The notes: generated by a model from the sequence alone, not told the origin. A stretch of 64,000 bases of DNA from Leptospira perdikensis (GCF_004769575.1 NZ_RQGA01000001.1:1-64000), one strand, 5' to 3'. Counted from the first letter of the stretch, positions 44,354 to 55,225 are shown. Numbers and translations: made by a program.

Positions 44354-46107
44354 TATTTTTTTATCCTTATACTACCGTTATTTAGTTCTAGAATTTGGTC
44401 GCACATTTCAACAGTGGAAAGTCTGTGTGCAACGATAAAGAGAGTGATTGATTTGTCTAAAGATTCAATTGACTGGATGATTTCTCTTTCTGTTTCGTTA
44501 TCTAACGCACTTGTTGCTTCATCAAGAAATATCACCGATGAATTTCGATATAGTGCTCGAGCAATGCCTATTCGTTGTCTCTGCCCTCCAGACAACTTCA
44601 CTCCACGTTCGCCAACAAACGTGTCATATTTTTCATCTAACGATTCTATATGCTCAGCAATTTTTGCTTTTTCAGCTGCCTGTTTCACCCGTTCTATATC
44701 AATCTTTGATTTATCAATACCAAAAGCAATGTTCTCGATTATTGATGAGTCAGAGAGATAGATATTTTGTGGGACATGGGCAATCATATTCTGCCACCGA
44801 GGGACATTTAGTTCATCGATAATTTGTCCATCAACAGACAACGTACCACTAGTAGGCGAAAAAAGACCCATAAGGAGATCCATAAATGTACTTTTTCCGT
44901 TCCCCGTCTTACCAATGATACCAACCCTAGAACCCTTTGAAATCCGAAGGTTTATATCCGATAAAATGAATGGGCCATCTGGATTGTATCTGAAATTGAC
45001 AGATTTTAGATCGATATGATGTTCGAAGGAAATCGGATCTGTGATGGCACTCCCTGAGTTGATATCTATAGGCTGGTTTAACAAATCCAAAACGAGAAGT
45101 AAGTTCTCTTGGCCAGCTTTGATATTAGTCCATCCGGTATAACCTTGTTGTAAGATTGGCAAAACTCTCTGTGCAGCAATGGCAAGTGAACCTAATACTG
45201 GGACCGCAGAAACGATAGATTCATTGGACCTTCCAATATAAAATGCAAACAGCCCCAATGCAACCATTCCTAAAGATTCCATGATATAACGAGGACTAGC
45301 TCCTATATAATAATTCTCTGCGGCTGATTTCCGATAGGCAGAATCTGAATCTCTATATATAGCTAAAAAATAATTCTGTAGATTATTCAAAAGAATATCA
45401 CGAACGCCACCAAGACCTTCTTGTAAGGTTTTCTGTACAATCGTGAGGTTTTTCGTTAAAATTTTCCCATTTCTAAAAAGTTTTCCTTTATAATAGGAAG
45501 CGACAATTATATATAACGACAAAAACAACAAGAAGGATGTGAGAGTAACAGTAACATCAACTAACAGCAAACTAACCAAAATTAATAATAGTATAATTAA
45601 AGAAGACGTAATGGTAAGAATGGGAGTCAGGATTTGTGTCACAACACTACTGGCGTGAGAGGTAATCCCACTTATCACCTCAGCACTGTTTCTATTTATA
45701 TGAACCGAATATGGCTGAAACAAAGTTCTTCGATAAATTTCAAAACTAATATCTGCTCCTGCAGCAAAAGCAAGCCTTGTCATTGCGTAAATCAAAAGTA
45801 AACGCATTGCTCCGGATACTAGTGAAGCAACAACAAAACAAATGGTAACAAAAGGAAGAATTTCTGAAGATGAATGAATCGAAAGTATATTCCAAAGAAA
45901 AACGAGTTCCGGAATTTGATACACTTTATCGGGATTTGTCAAAACAGCAAGGAAAGGAAAAATCGCACCAATACTAAAGATCTCAGCAAGGGAAGCACCC
46001 AATGTCAAAAGTATTAAAAGAAAAAATTGATTTTTCCTTCTTCGTGAAATGGAATTCCATAATCTCTTATAAGGTAAGGGGATTTGTTTATAAAAAAACT
46101 TAATCAA
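44353..46107 (-). CDS. ABC exporter/flippase, PglK-like (fused TMD-NBD)
   Basis: 584 residues. Six membrane segments in residues 1-310 (first LLILLTLGASLAEIFSIGAIFPFLAVL), then an ATPase: Walker A GIIGKTGNGKSTFMDLL, signature LSGGQRQRIGIARAL, Walker B VIFLDEATSALD, switch His in VAHRLSTVE. Such half-transporters flip lipid-linked oligosaccharides (PglK) or export lipids (MsbA). As no Wzx is seen in the window, this is the best O-unit flippase candidate. The start is TTG, supported by GGAG 6 bases upstream within the end of the preceding gene. Confidence 0.88.
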   Translation of the reverse strand: MIKFFYKQIPLPYKRLWNSISRRRKNQFFLLILLTLGASLAEIFSIGAIFPFLAVLTNPDKVYQIPELVFLWNILSIHSSSEILPFVTICFVVASLVSGAMRLLLIYAMTRLAFAAGADISFEIYRRTLFQPYSVHINRNSAEVISGITSHASSVVTQILTPILTITSSLIILLLILVSLLLVDVTVTLTSFLLFLSLYIIVASYYKGKLFRNGKILTKNLTIVQKTLQEGLGGVRDILLNNLQNYFLAIYRDSDSAYRKSAAENYYIGASPRYIMESLGMVALGLFAFYIGRSNESIVSAVPVLGSLAIAAQRVLPILQQGYTGWTNIKAGQENLLLVLDLLNQPIDINSGSAITDPISFEHHIDLKSVNFRYNPDGPFILSDINLRISKGSRVGIIGKTGNGKSTFMDLLMGLFSPTSGTLSVDGQIIDELNVPRWQNMIAHVPQNIYLSDSSIIENIAFGIDKSKIDIERVKQAAEKAKIAEHIESLDEKYDTFVGERGVKLSGGQRQRIGIARALYRNSSVIFLDEATSALDNETEREIIQSIESLDKSITLFIVAHRLSTVEMCDQILELNNGSIRIKK

Positions 46108-46110
46108 TGA

Positions 46111-47187
46111 CTACTCCATCATTCCAACAACTTCTTCAGCGATCGCTGGGGCCGAAGTTAGTCCAGGGCTTTCAATTCCCAATAAATGGATCCAATTTGA
46201 TTGTTTAAGGATTGTAAAATCCTTAATAGCAGCACCTTTATAAAACAATCTAGGCCGAAGTCCTACATAACCTTCGCTCAGATCCTCTTCTTTATAAAAA
46301 TTTAGAATTTTTCTCAACGATTCAAAATATTCAGAACGTGGTGTTTGCATCTTATAATCTTCTTTGGATTCAGCCCAATTAGAGTTTGGACCTGCATAAG
46401 CATCTCCAGCAAGATGAAAGGTATAGTGAACACCAAGTGCGGTAGATGTTTTCATAGGGAGAGGATAAATTAATGTTTCATACGGAAGTGTTTTCTTTAG
46501 TCGAAAGTATTCTCCTTTGTTAGGACGAATTTCATAGTCCTCACTTCCGGCCTGCTTTATCAATTCATCCGAATACAATCCGCCTGCATTGATAAAGTGG
46601 TCTGCTTCAATCTCTTCTCTCACTTGAGTGGTCTCATCAATAGAAAATACAGATCCTTGGTCGATGACAATTTTCTTATTTTTTAAGAATTGAACTCCCT
46701 CTTCTTCACATGCTCTCCAAAGCATTTTGAGGTAAGTAGGTACATCCACAACACCTGTTTTCGGAACCCATAACGCTGAGTTTCCTTCCACATGTTTCCA
46801 GTGGTTGCCCGGATTTTGTTTGATTTCTAAATCGGGGATTCCTATATTTTTTCCATTCTCTAATAACTTTTCAATTTCAATTTGTTTCTCAGTTTCTTCT
46901 TCTTTAGAATTAGATAAACCTGAAGTAATCACTTTTCCACAAAGTAAAAAAGGAACCTGATGTTTCTGAAAAAAGGAAATCGCAAGTTCATAACCTCGAA
47001 GACAAAGTTTAGATTTTAGTGAGTTTGGATCGTAATAGATACCAGAATGTAATACACCAGAATTTCTGCCACTGATGCCATCACCCGCATTTTCTGATTT
47101 TTCAATTACATACACTTCTTCGCCAGCTTTCGCAAGCTGATATGCAATCCATGATCCAATAATTCCTGAACCTACTACAACTTTCAT
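46111..47187 (-). CDS. L-2-hydroxyglutarate oxidase-like FAD oxidoreductase
   Basis: 358 residues of the DAO/LhgO family. VVVGSGIIGSWIAYQLAKAGEEVYVIEKS is the FAD fold; GISGRNSGVLHSGIYYDPNSLKSKLC is highly characteristic of L-2-hydroxyglutarate oxidases; LGIESPGLTSAPAIAEEV closes the FAD site. It would turn L-2-hydroxyglutarate into 2-oxoglutarate. In this cluster it neighbours a D-2-hydroxyacid dehydrogenase. It may regenerate 2-oxoglutarate or make an acyl donor; role inferred. Confidence 0.82.
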   Translation of the reverse strand: MKVVVGSGIIGSWIAYQLAKAGEEVYVIEKSENAGDGISGRNSGVLHSGIYYDPNSLKSKLCLRGYELAISFFQKHQVPFLLCGKVITSGLSNSKEEETEKQIEIEKLLENGKNIGIPDLEIKQNPGNHWKHVEGNSALWVPKTGVVDVPTYLKMLWRACEEEGVQFLKNKKIVIDQGSVFSIDETTQVREEIEADHFINAGGLYSDELIKQAGSEDYEIRPNKGEYFRLKKTLPYETLIYPLPMKTSTALGVHYTFHLAGDAYAGPNSNWAESKEDYKMQTPRSEYFESLRKILNFYKEEDLSEGYVGLRPRLFYKGAAIKDFTILKQSNWIHLLGIESPGLTSAPAIAEEVVGMME

Positions 47188-47280
47188 AAAAAATATCTAA
47201 AAGAAACGATGACCCGAATCTTCAGTAAAACTGAATAAAATTAGTTAAAAACAGCAAATGGAATATGCCGAGAAAAACCC

Positions 47281-48288
47281 TCACACAACTCTCTCGATTT
47301 TTTCCTCTTTCCAAAAACCAACAACATTTTCCGCCGCTTCTCTTTCCATGTCTTCTCTACAATCATTGGAACAAGACCCCATATGTTGTGTTAATATCAC
47401 ATTTTGTAATTCACACAATGGTCCGTGATACGGTTCTTCTTCAAATACGTCCATTGCCGCACACCCCAGTGGTGCGCTTTTCAAATATTCAAATAAATCT
47501 TTTTCATTAACGATTTCACCTCTGGCTGTGTTCACAAGAACTGCCTTAGGTTTCATTAAGGAAAACTTTGAATGGTCTAATAAATTTCTCGTTTGGGTTG
47601 TAAGGGGAACGTGCAGGGTAATCGCATCAGAGTTTTTGAGAAGTGTTTCGAAACTCACTTGTTTAATGGATGTGGAACTCCAATTTTTTCCCAATGTATC
47701 ATTTACATTTTTAATGGAATGAGCAAGACCTGAAAGGGAGGCAATGGCTTCCGTTTGATCCATTAAATCGCAAACTAAAATTTCTTTCGGTAGATAACCC
47801 AATAAGTGGGATGCGACTCTTTTCCCAATACGTCCAAAACCGACAATACCAATCGTAGCACCACCAATACGTTCTCCGTATGGCCTTGTCCACTCACCCT
47901 TTCGAATTTCAAGGTCCGCATAACTCACTTTCCGCATCCCATCAACGATAAGACAAACGGCAAGTTCAGAAACCGCAGGAGAAACCGCATCGGGAGTGTA
48001 AGCCACTGCGATTCCTTTTTCTTTACAAAGGTCCAGTGGAACACTGTCAAGCCCCACTCCCACTCGAGAGATTATTTTTAAATGATTGGTTTTGGTTACT
48101 AGTTCTGTTAAATCTTCTGTTCCAGCAATGAGCGCATCAAAATCTTTTGCATGACTGGCAACTTCCTCAGGTTTCATCTTTCGACCAAGAGGATTTACTG
48201 TCACCTTATGCCCGTTAGATTCAAGTAAATCCAATGCAACTTTGCTAGTTCGACAAAAAGGGAATGTGGATACAAAAACATTTGCCAT
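47281..48288 (-). CDS. D-isomer-specific 2-hydroxyacid dehydrogenase (SerA-like)
   Basis: 335 residues from the ATG at 48288 (MANVFVSTFPFC). An ATG at 48354 would overlap the fucose-synthase gene and add 22 residues before the first strand, so the shorter form is preferred. NAD fold ATIGIVGFGRIGKRVASHL; catalytic Arg in LVNTARGEIVN; Glu in AAMDVFEEEPY; His in ILTQHMGSCS. It lacks the ACT domain of full-length SerA. It reduces or oxidises a small 2-keto/hydroxy acid; it may serve a sugar or acyl substituent pathway. Confidence 0.82.
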   Translation of the reverse strand: MANVFVSTFPFCRTSKVALDLLESNGHKVTVNPLGRKMKPEEVASHAKDFDALIAGTEDLTELVTKTNHLKIISRVGVGLDSVPLDLCKEKGIAVAYTPDAVSPAVSELAVCLIVDGMRKVSYADLEIRKGEWTRPYGERIGGATIGIVGFGRIGKRVASHLLGYLPKEILVCDLMDQTEAIASLSGLAHSIKNVNDTLGKNWSSTSIKQVSFETLLKNSDAITLHVPLTTQTRNLLDHSKFSLMKPKAVLVNTARGEIVNEKDLFEYLKSAPLGCAAMDVFEEEPYHGPLCELQNVILTQHMGSCSNDCREDMEREAAENVVGFWKEEKIERVV

Positions 48289-48298
48289 AATCGTTTTT

Positions 48299-49255
48299 TT
48301 AATGACTCGCACGGTTGAGATCGACAAAATCTCGGTAGGCCGCTTCAACTCCAACCTTCAATTCCACTTCATGTTTCCAGCCCATTTTATGAAGTTTAGA
48401 AACATCCAAAAGTTTTCTAGGAGTCCCATCTGGTTTTGTTAGGTCAAAAATAAGATTACCTTTAAACCCAACTACTTCCTTTACCGTCTCCGCAAGTTCT
48501 TTGATACTGACTTCAATTCCGGACCCAACGTTGACATGATCCCCACCTCTTGGGTCACCAGTGACATCATAATTCTGCATTAAAAAAACGCAGGCCCTTG
48601 CCATATCTTCTGAGTATAAAAATTCCCTTAGCGGTTTTCCGGTTCCCCAAATGACAACTTCAGCTTGGTTTGTCAGTTTTGCTTCATGAAAACGACGAAT
48701 GAGTGCAGGTAAAACATGAGAGTTTTCTGGATGATAATTATCACCAGGTCCATATAAATTAGTAGGCATAACAGAAATAAAATTCGTACCGTATTGGCGA
48801 TTGTATGACTGACACATAACAATGCCGGCAATTTTAGCAACCGCATACGGTTCGTTTGTTGGCTCCAACTTCCCATCCAACAGTTGTCCTTCGTCCATAG
48901 GTTGTTTAGCAAATTTTGGATAGATACAAGAAGATCCTAAAAAACAAAGTTTTTTAACCCCATAACGGTAGGATGCATCAATGATATTATTTTGAATTTG
49001 TAAGTTAGAAAATATAAATTCAGCAGGGTAACTATTGTTTGCATGAATCCCGCCAACCTTAGCCGCAGCTAGGAAAACATATTCCGGTTTTTCTTTTGAG
49101 AAAAAATCCAAAACCATTGTTTGGTTTGCTAGATCCATCTCAGCATGTGATTTTCCGATTATATTTTGGAACCCAGCTTGGTTTAGAGTTTTTACCAAAG
49201 CTGAACCAACTAGTCCCTTGTGACCCGCGACATAAATTTTAGATTGTTTATCCAT
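48299..49255 (-). CDS. fcl: GDP-L-fucose synthase
   Basis: 318 residues, normal length. [43 protein letters not shown]; active-site [16 protein letters not shown] (Ser/Cys) and YAVAKIAGI (YxxxK); [23 protein letters not shown]. These are the signatures of GDP-4-keto-6-deoxymannose 3,5-epimerase-4-reductase (Fcl/WcaG). It is the first enzyme gene after the regulator. The GDP-mannose 4,6-dehydratase (Gmd) that feeds it is not in this window. Confidence 0.93.
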   Translation of the reverse strand: MDKQSKIYVAGHKGLVGSALVKTLNQAGFQNIIGKSHAEMDLANQTMVLDFFSKEKPEYVFLAAAKVGGIHANNSYPAEFIFSNLQIQNNIIDASYRYGVKKLCFLGSSCIYPKFAKQPMDEGQLLDGKLEPTNEPYAVAKIAGIVMCQSYNRQYGTNFISVMPTNLYGPGDNYHPENSHVLPALIRRFHEAKLTNQAEVVIWGTGKPLREFLYSEDMARACVFLMQNYDVTGDPRGGDHVNVGSGIEVSIKELAETVKEVVGFKGNLIFDLTKPDGTPRKLLDVSKLHKMGWKHEVELKVGVEAAYRDFVDLNRASH

Positions 49256-49312
49256 TATATGTATTTCCGAAAATTTATTTCAAAATTTCTTTAGGAGAGA
49301 TTTTAATATAGA

Positions 49313-49693
49313 CTAAGTAAACTCTTCCGCTATATCACCTAACTTCTCAACTTCGGTTCGTAAAGCTTCGTATTCTCTTTTTTTGATTTCAAAAAAATGG
49401 AGAGTCATTCTTGCTTTTTCTTCAATGCCCTGAGGTGTGAGTAAGTAAGTATAAGAAAGTTTATTTTTATTATTACGAAAGTTATTCATTTTGATCAGGC
49501 CTTTGTCGAGGAAGGCTTTCAAAATATAGTTCACCTTACCAAGACTCAAACCCAGAACATCCGATGCATCCCTTTGGGACAAATGTGGGTTCTCTTCTAA
49601 GAGTTGCAGAAGTTTGAGATGGTGGTCGTTGTATTGGAAGTTTTCTTTCATGACAAAAGGTCCCGAAGGGGAGCGCGTAGATAGGTCAGGCAT
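49313..49693 (-). CDS. MarR-family EPS-associated transcriptional regulator
   Basis: 126 residues (112 if the ATG at 49651 is used). A winged helix spans about residues 25-85 ([42 protein letters not shown]), followed by [29 protein letters not shown], the layout of the EPS-associated MarR-type family. The long start has AGGGGG seven bases upstream and is preferred. It is the first gene of the polysaccharide string. Two palindromes upstream make autoregulation, and control of the downstream genes by read-through, likely. Confidence 0.85.
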   Translation of the reverse strand: MPDLSTRSPSGPFVMKENFQYNDHHLKLLQLLEENPHLSQRDASDVLGLSLGKVNYILKAFLDKGLIKMNNFRNNKNKLSYTYLLTPQGIEEKARMTLHFFEIKKREYEALRTEVEKLGDIAEEFT

Positions 49694-49731
49694 AGCTTCG
49701 CCCCCTGAGTCCCATACTTTTTACAAAATGT

Positions 49732-49746
49732 GTTCAGTCTTTGAAC
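49732..49746. promoter_or_regulatory. Second, half-conserved operator-like inverted repeat
   Basis: GTTCA (49732-49736) and TGAAC (49742-49746) face each other across GTCTT. They repeat the core of the larger palindrome 12 bp away and lie about 40 bp upstream of the MarR-family start. Two related sites so close to a regulator gene suggest cooperative binding or overlap with its promoter. Confidence 0.45.
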
Positions 49747-49758
49747 GAAGTAAAGAAA

Positions 49759-49783
49759 TTTTTGTTCAAAATTTGAACAAAAA
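49759..49783. promoter_or_regulatory. Perfect 25-bp palindrome, probable MarR operator
   Basis: Left arm TTTTTGTTCAAA (49759-49770), one central A, and right arm TTTGAACAAAAA (49772-49783): a perfect 12-bp inverted repeat about 70 bp upstream of the start of the MarR-family regulator. MarR dimers bind palindromes of about 16-20 bp, so this is the natural operator candidate for the regulator and for transcription of the polysaccharide genes. Binding is inference. Confidence 0.6.
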
Positions 49784-49921
49784 AACGCAGTAACCCAAAT
49801 CACTTAAATCGGAGCAAATACCCTACTCCTTGACCTAACAACGAAACTGACTAAACGAAAGCCCAAACCACAGGAAATACATAAAGTAACAAATACAGCA
49901 ACTCCAATTGGGTTTCGATAC

Positions 49922-49936
49922 AATCGGTTTCCGATT
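49922..49936. repeat. Short hairpin
   Basis: AATCGG (49922-49927) and CCGATT (49931-49936) pair across TTT. No T-run follows in either direction, so it is not a convincing terminator. It lies between the palindromes and the pseudogene. Confidence 0.3.
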
Positions 49937-50002
49937 CATATATAAGTACAAATCGTACGGTTTTAACAAAGGAACCAGATATTTTCCGACAAACCATTCA
50001 AT

Positions 50003-50519
50003 TCATTTTTTATGATTATCCTCTGTCGGTTCAAAAACAGCAAATTTAGGTGTGATATGACTGGTTTGCCACTGCTGATATCGATACAGATTAGAATCTA
50101 AAGCGAAAAGATAAATTTCTGAATTCGGATCTTCTTCTTTTTTCAAAGGAAGGAATACATAGGAAGAGGTGTGGCAATTGTCCCGTCTCTTATCGTCTTT
50201 TTATTTTCTAGAATCATAACAATATCTTTCTTAAAAAAAGAAAACGGAAAAGGTTGTAAGAATGAAAATGGTCCATTTTGATTGGAATCCTTTCAAAAGA
50301 TAAGATAAATAAATCACCAATCCTTGATAGAACCAAGTGACTCCAAGAGCCAGAGGAAATTTGAAGTTCTTCCAAAGCCAAATGGAAAGAGAGATCCATG
50401 CTCCCAGTAAAATACAATCCCAATAACCTGAAAGAAAAAGAACTTGTTCAAGTCATGAACAAAGCTACAAGCCCGTTCAGAAGGAAAGGAATACCAAAAG
50501 ATTTCAAATCAGTTTCCAA
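50003..50519 (-). pseudogene. Frameshifted remnant of a membrane-protein gene
   Basis: Read on the minus strand from about 50519, coding-like text continues only by changing frame. First LETDLKSFGIPFLLNGLVALFM, ending in a stop. Then in another frame GYWDCILLGAWISLSIWLW, KNFKFPLALGVTWFYQGLVIYLS, GFQSKWTIFILTTFSVFFF, ending in a stop. Then, after further shifts, SYVFLPLKKEEDPNSEIYLF, ALDSNLYRYQQWQTSHI, TPKFAVFEPTEDNHKK and TGA at 50003. Together these resemble one protein of about 160 residues with 3-4 membrane spans and a polar tail. At least two or three frameshifts break it. The family is unknown. Sequencing error is possible but would need several events. Confidence 0.5.
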
Positions 50520-50555
50520 TTGACTTAGAAGTCACCTAGAGAGATACCATTCGCA

Positions 50556-51680
50556 ATGAAACCAAAAAAGCGTACGGTTCTCTATGACTTCCTTATCAAA
50601 TTAGTGAGCCTGACCAAGGGAATGGTTTTCCATTCTATCGAAGAGAATTTTTCCGATACAAACGAACATTTAGAAACACCCTACCCTTCTGCCATACTTT
50701 GTAATCATGTCTCTGAAGCAGATATCGTTTCTCTTTCTCTTGTATATCCAAGACTAAAACCGAAAATAAAAATGATCATCCCTGCCAGAGAGGACATTTT
50801 AAAACCCGCATTTTTACAAAAAGAATTCCGAGCCAAAGGAATCATCAAATGGATTTTTCAATTCATTGATGCAACAAAAATCATCCCATTTTTATTACGT
50901 TATATCGGAGCCGTTCCCATCAAACGACCGTTTCGTGACAATGCGAGAGAGTTAATTAAAAAAGGAGAACTACGCGAAAAAGTAGATAGCGAATGGACAG
51001 AACTTGTTGCTAACATCAAAAGAGGAAGAAACTTATTTATGTTTCCTGAAGGGACTTACAACCATGACGGTTTTCTAAATCAAATCAAACGAGGTGCCTT
51101 CTATATCAAATCAAAGATAAACAGCCTTCATTTTAATAGTTTCACTTTAACCTACGACCACCTTTCCTATCAAAAAACAAAGTTATACATCAAATATGGG
51201 AAACCATTTCAATTTGATTCAGATCTTACTGCCGATCAGGTAGTACGTCTTGTCGGTGAAAAATTAGGTAAGAACTATACAGTCACCCTCGGGAATTTAA
51301 CATCCTTTCTGTTATTAAAATTTGGTAAAGAAACCAAAATAAAAAAACACCAATTAGTGGAACTGGTTCTCAAATTCAAAAAACAAATAGAACTAACATT
51401 CCCAGATATTACAATTGCATCTGAACTGAGAAAAGAAAACTTCCATCCCCAATTAGAATCGATCTTTCTAAAACTAAAACAATTCAAACTTATCGATTGG
51501 GAAGACCAAACCATTCACACCAAAGAGTTACTGTATCACATACCAAAGTCCTTACACAATTTAAAAAAATCAAATATTGTCCTATATCATAGAAATCAAC
51601 TCACAGCCCACTTAAACCATTTAGAAGATATCTGGAATAGTCAGTTTTCAAACCCAGGAGTCACCAATGAAACAACTTAA
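50556..51680 (+). CDS. PlsC-like 1-acyl-glycerol-3-phosphate acyltransferase family protein
   Basis: 374 residues. Acyltransferase motif I AILCNHVSEAD (His51, Asp56) and motif III NLFMFPEGTYNHDG (residues 163-167 FPEGT), with GAVPIKRPFRDN (motif II region) between them. The C-terminal 170 residues are a charged extension of unknown role. It should transfer an acyl chain from ACP or CoA to a lysophospholipid or similar acceptor at the inner membrane. It is the first plus-strand gene right of the polysaccharide locus and overlaps the following lipoprotein gene by 14 bp. Confidence 0.8.
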   Translation: MKPKKRTVLYDFLIKLVSLTKGMVFHSIEENFSDTNEHLETPYPSAILCNHVSEADIVSLSLVYPRLKPKIKMIIPAREDILKPAFLQKEFRAKGIIKWIFQFIDATKIIPFLLRYIGAVPIKRPFRDNARELIKKGELREKVDSEWTELVANIKRGRNLFMFPEGTYNHDGFLNQIKRGAFYIKSKINSLHFNSFTLTYDHLSYQKTKLYIKYGKPFQFDSDLTADQVVRLVGEKLGKNYTVTLGNLTSFLLLKFGKETKIKKHQLVELVLKFKKQIELTFPDITIASELRKENFHPQLESIFLKLKQFKLIDWEDQTIHTKELLYHIPKSLHNLKKSNIVLYHRNQLTAHLNHLEDIWNSQFSNPGVTNETT

Positions 51681-51861
51681 ACCGATTCGTATTGTTTTAT
51701 TTTTTAGCTTATTTTTGGTAGGTTGCGGAACCATTTCCCGGGGTTGTGCCAAATACTTTGGATATGACGAGGTTTGTGTGGACGGAGTGAAATACATCCA
51801 ATTTACATCGGGGGCCAGCGTAAAATACAATCCGGATGGAACGATTGCTACTTGTCGTTAA
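51667..51861 (+). CDS. Small lipoprotein
   Basis: 64 residues. Signal peptide MKQLKPIRIVLFFSLFLVG with lipobox LVGC, lipidated Cys20 (spirochaetal-type box). The mature part has three more cysteines (GCAKYFGYDEVC, TC at the end) and VCVDGVKYIQFTSGASVKYNPDG, a short motif often seen in tiny outer lipoproteins. GGAG lies about 10 bases upstream of the ATG inside the end of the acyltransferase gene. Function unknown. Confidence 0.75.
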   Translation: MKQLKPIRIVLFFSLFLVGCGTISRGCAKYFGYDEVCVDGVKYIQFTSGASVKYNPDGTIATCR

Positions 51862-51875
51862 ATCAAAGTTTAACG
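51856..51875. terminator. Possible bidirectional terminator hairpin
   Basis: CGTTAAA (51856-51862) and TTTAACG (51869-51875) pair across TCAAAG, spanning the stop codons of two convergent genes. Placement suits a shared terminator, but the stem is short and AT-rich and lacks a T-run. Confidence 0.3.
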
Positions 51876-52700
51876 AGAATTGTCATCTAATTTCTTTGCG
51901 ACTTCCCAAAGTAAAATAGAACCGGCACAAGAAACGTTTAAAGAATTCACTACTCCAAACATAGGGATATTGACAATCGAGTCACAAAGGGACTGTAAAT
52001 GAACACTCATTCCTTTAGCTTCGTTTCCCAAGATAACAAGAATGGGAACATTTAAAGTTTGACCTCTTAAGGAATGGGGTCCATTGGAGTCAGTTCCCAC
52101 AACCTTTAACCCACACCTTTTTTTTTCTTTATTTAGAAAAGCTTCTAAATGAGAAAGTGATTCCAGAAAAATCAATTTTGTATGAAATACACTCCCAAGA
52201 CTTGCTCGGATCACCTTAGGGTCATAAACATCAATGGAATGTCCTAAAATAAAAACTGCATCCACACGGAAGGCATCAGCGGAACGTAAAATAGATCCAA
52301 AATTTCCTAAATCACTCGGACGATCAAAAAGTAGATAAAATGGATTTGGTGGACTTATAAGATCATTAAAACTTCGCGAGATTGTTTTTGCCGTTACAAT
52401 TAATTCAGAAGGGTTTTCTTTTTCCGAAAGTTCTGCATACAAATCGGGAGAGACTTCGATTTGTTTAGCTTTGGTAAATTTTTTAAGAACTGACTCTCCC
52501 CATTGGGATAACGAACCTCCATCGCGATAAAGGATACGAGTGATTTCCCAGCCGGCCTCTATCAGTTGTTTGATTCCTTCCGTTCCTTCCACAAACACTT
52601 CCTTTTCTTGACTGCGTTTGGAACGGTTGGTTCGTAAAGCTAACAGAATTTGAAATTCTGCATTCTTAACACTGATTTTTAGAGGCCTTTTTGATCCCAT
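51870..52700 (-). CDS. TrmH/SpoU-family RNA 2'-O-methyltransferase
   Basis: 276 residues. The C-terminal SPOUT domain has motif 1 DRPSDLGNFGSILRSADAF (N-x-G-x-x-x-R), motif 2 ILGNEAKGM and motif 3 VNSLNVSCAGSILLWE, forming the trefoil knot SAM site. The N-terminal part VFVEGTEGIKQLIEAGWEITRILY is a SpoU substrate-binding (L30e-like) domain. It methylates the ribose of a tRNA or rRNA nucleotide; the target cannot be told. It lies 8 bp after fadH and is probably cotranscribed. Confidence 0.88.
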   Translation of the reverse strand: MGSKRPLKISVKNAEFQILLALRTNRSKRSQEKEVFVEGTEGIKQLIEAGWEITRILYRDGGSLSQWGESVLKKFTKAKQIEVSPDLYAELSEKENPSELIVTAKTISRSFNDLISPPNPFYLLFDRPSDLGNFGSILRSADAFRVDAVFILGHSIDVYDPKVIRASLGSVFHTKLIFLESLSHLEAFLNKEKKRCGLKVVGTDSNGPHSLRGQTLNVPILVILGNEAKGMSVHLQSLCDSIVNIPMFGVVNSLNVSCAGSILLWEVAKKLDDNSR

Positions 52701-52708
52701 AACAAAGG

Positions 52709-54727
<2,019 letters not shown>

Positions 54728-54742
54728 CTACAAGAAAAGAAA

Positions 54743-54772
54743 ATATAAGATTTTGGCAAGATTTACTTGCAA
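54743..54772 (-). promoter_or_regulatory. Candidate fadH promoter
   Basis: On the minus strand TTGCAA (54767-54772) is followed after 18 bp by TTATAT (54743-54748), ending 18 bp before the fadH ATG in the 78-bp divergent gap shared with the response-regulator gene. Plausible sigma-70-type spacing; both boxes are imperfect. Confidence 0.3.
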
Positions 54773-54802
54773 TCCATTAGCGAACATGTATAACAATCTC
54801 CT

Positions 54803-55225
54803 GTGGGAATTGTGACTGAGAATAAGAATACGGAAACGAAGAATGCAATTCTATTTGTCGATGATGAATCGATAATATTAATGAGTATGAAATCCCAAGT
54901 AAGACACCACTTCGGAGAACAATACAAATATCTAACCGCAGAAAATGCCAGAGAAGCTTGGGAATTACTTCTGGAATTAGAAGAAGAAGGAAACACTGTA
55001 TCTATCATCATTTCCGACTGGTCTATGCCAGGAATGAATGGAGACGAATTTTTAAAAAAGGTACACTACACCTACCCTGATATTGAAAAAGTGATTGTTA
55101 CAGGTTTTGCTGACCAAAAATCCATTGAAGACCTTAAATCAGAAATTGGTCCTATTGTATTTTTAAAAAAACCTTGGGATGAAAGAGAACTGATTTCCAC
55201 CATATCCCATGCCATGTCAGATTAA
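54803..55225 (+). CDS. Single-domain response regulator (CheY-like receiver)
   Basis: 140 residues, receiver domain only. Acidic pocket FVDDES (Asp20, Asp21), phospho-acceptor Asp72 in IIISDWSMPGMNGDEFL, Thr100 in IVTGFAD and Lys123 in FLKKPW. No output domain. The start is GTG at 54803, or GTG at 54812; both precede the first strand. It ends 4 bp into the convergent histidine-kinase gene; tail-to-tail placement suggests, without proof, that the two are partners. Confidence 0.85.
   Translation: MGIVTENKNTETKNAILFVDDESIILMSMKSQVRHHFGEQYKYLTAENAREAWELLLELEEEGNTVSIIISDWSMPGMNGDEFLKKVHYTYPDIEKVIVTGFADQKSIEDLKSEIGPIVFLKKPWDERELISTISHAMSD

Noticed and set aside
44315..44761. 148-codon plus-strand open frame opposite the ABC transporter
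   Set aside because: It is antisense to the highly conserved ATPase domain and has no ribosome-binding site or recognisable domain.
50214..50423. 69-codon open frame on the minus strand as a real gene
   Set aside because: Its translation is less protein-like than the shifted frame, which gives clear membrane helices; it is treated as part of the pseudogene.
49694..50555. tRNA, small RNA, CRISPR or insertion sequence in the longest gene-free stretch
   Set aside because: No cloverleaf, repeat-spacer array, transposase text or terminal inverted repeats were found; only palindromes and the pseudogene.
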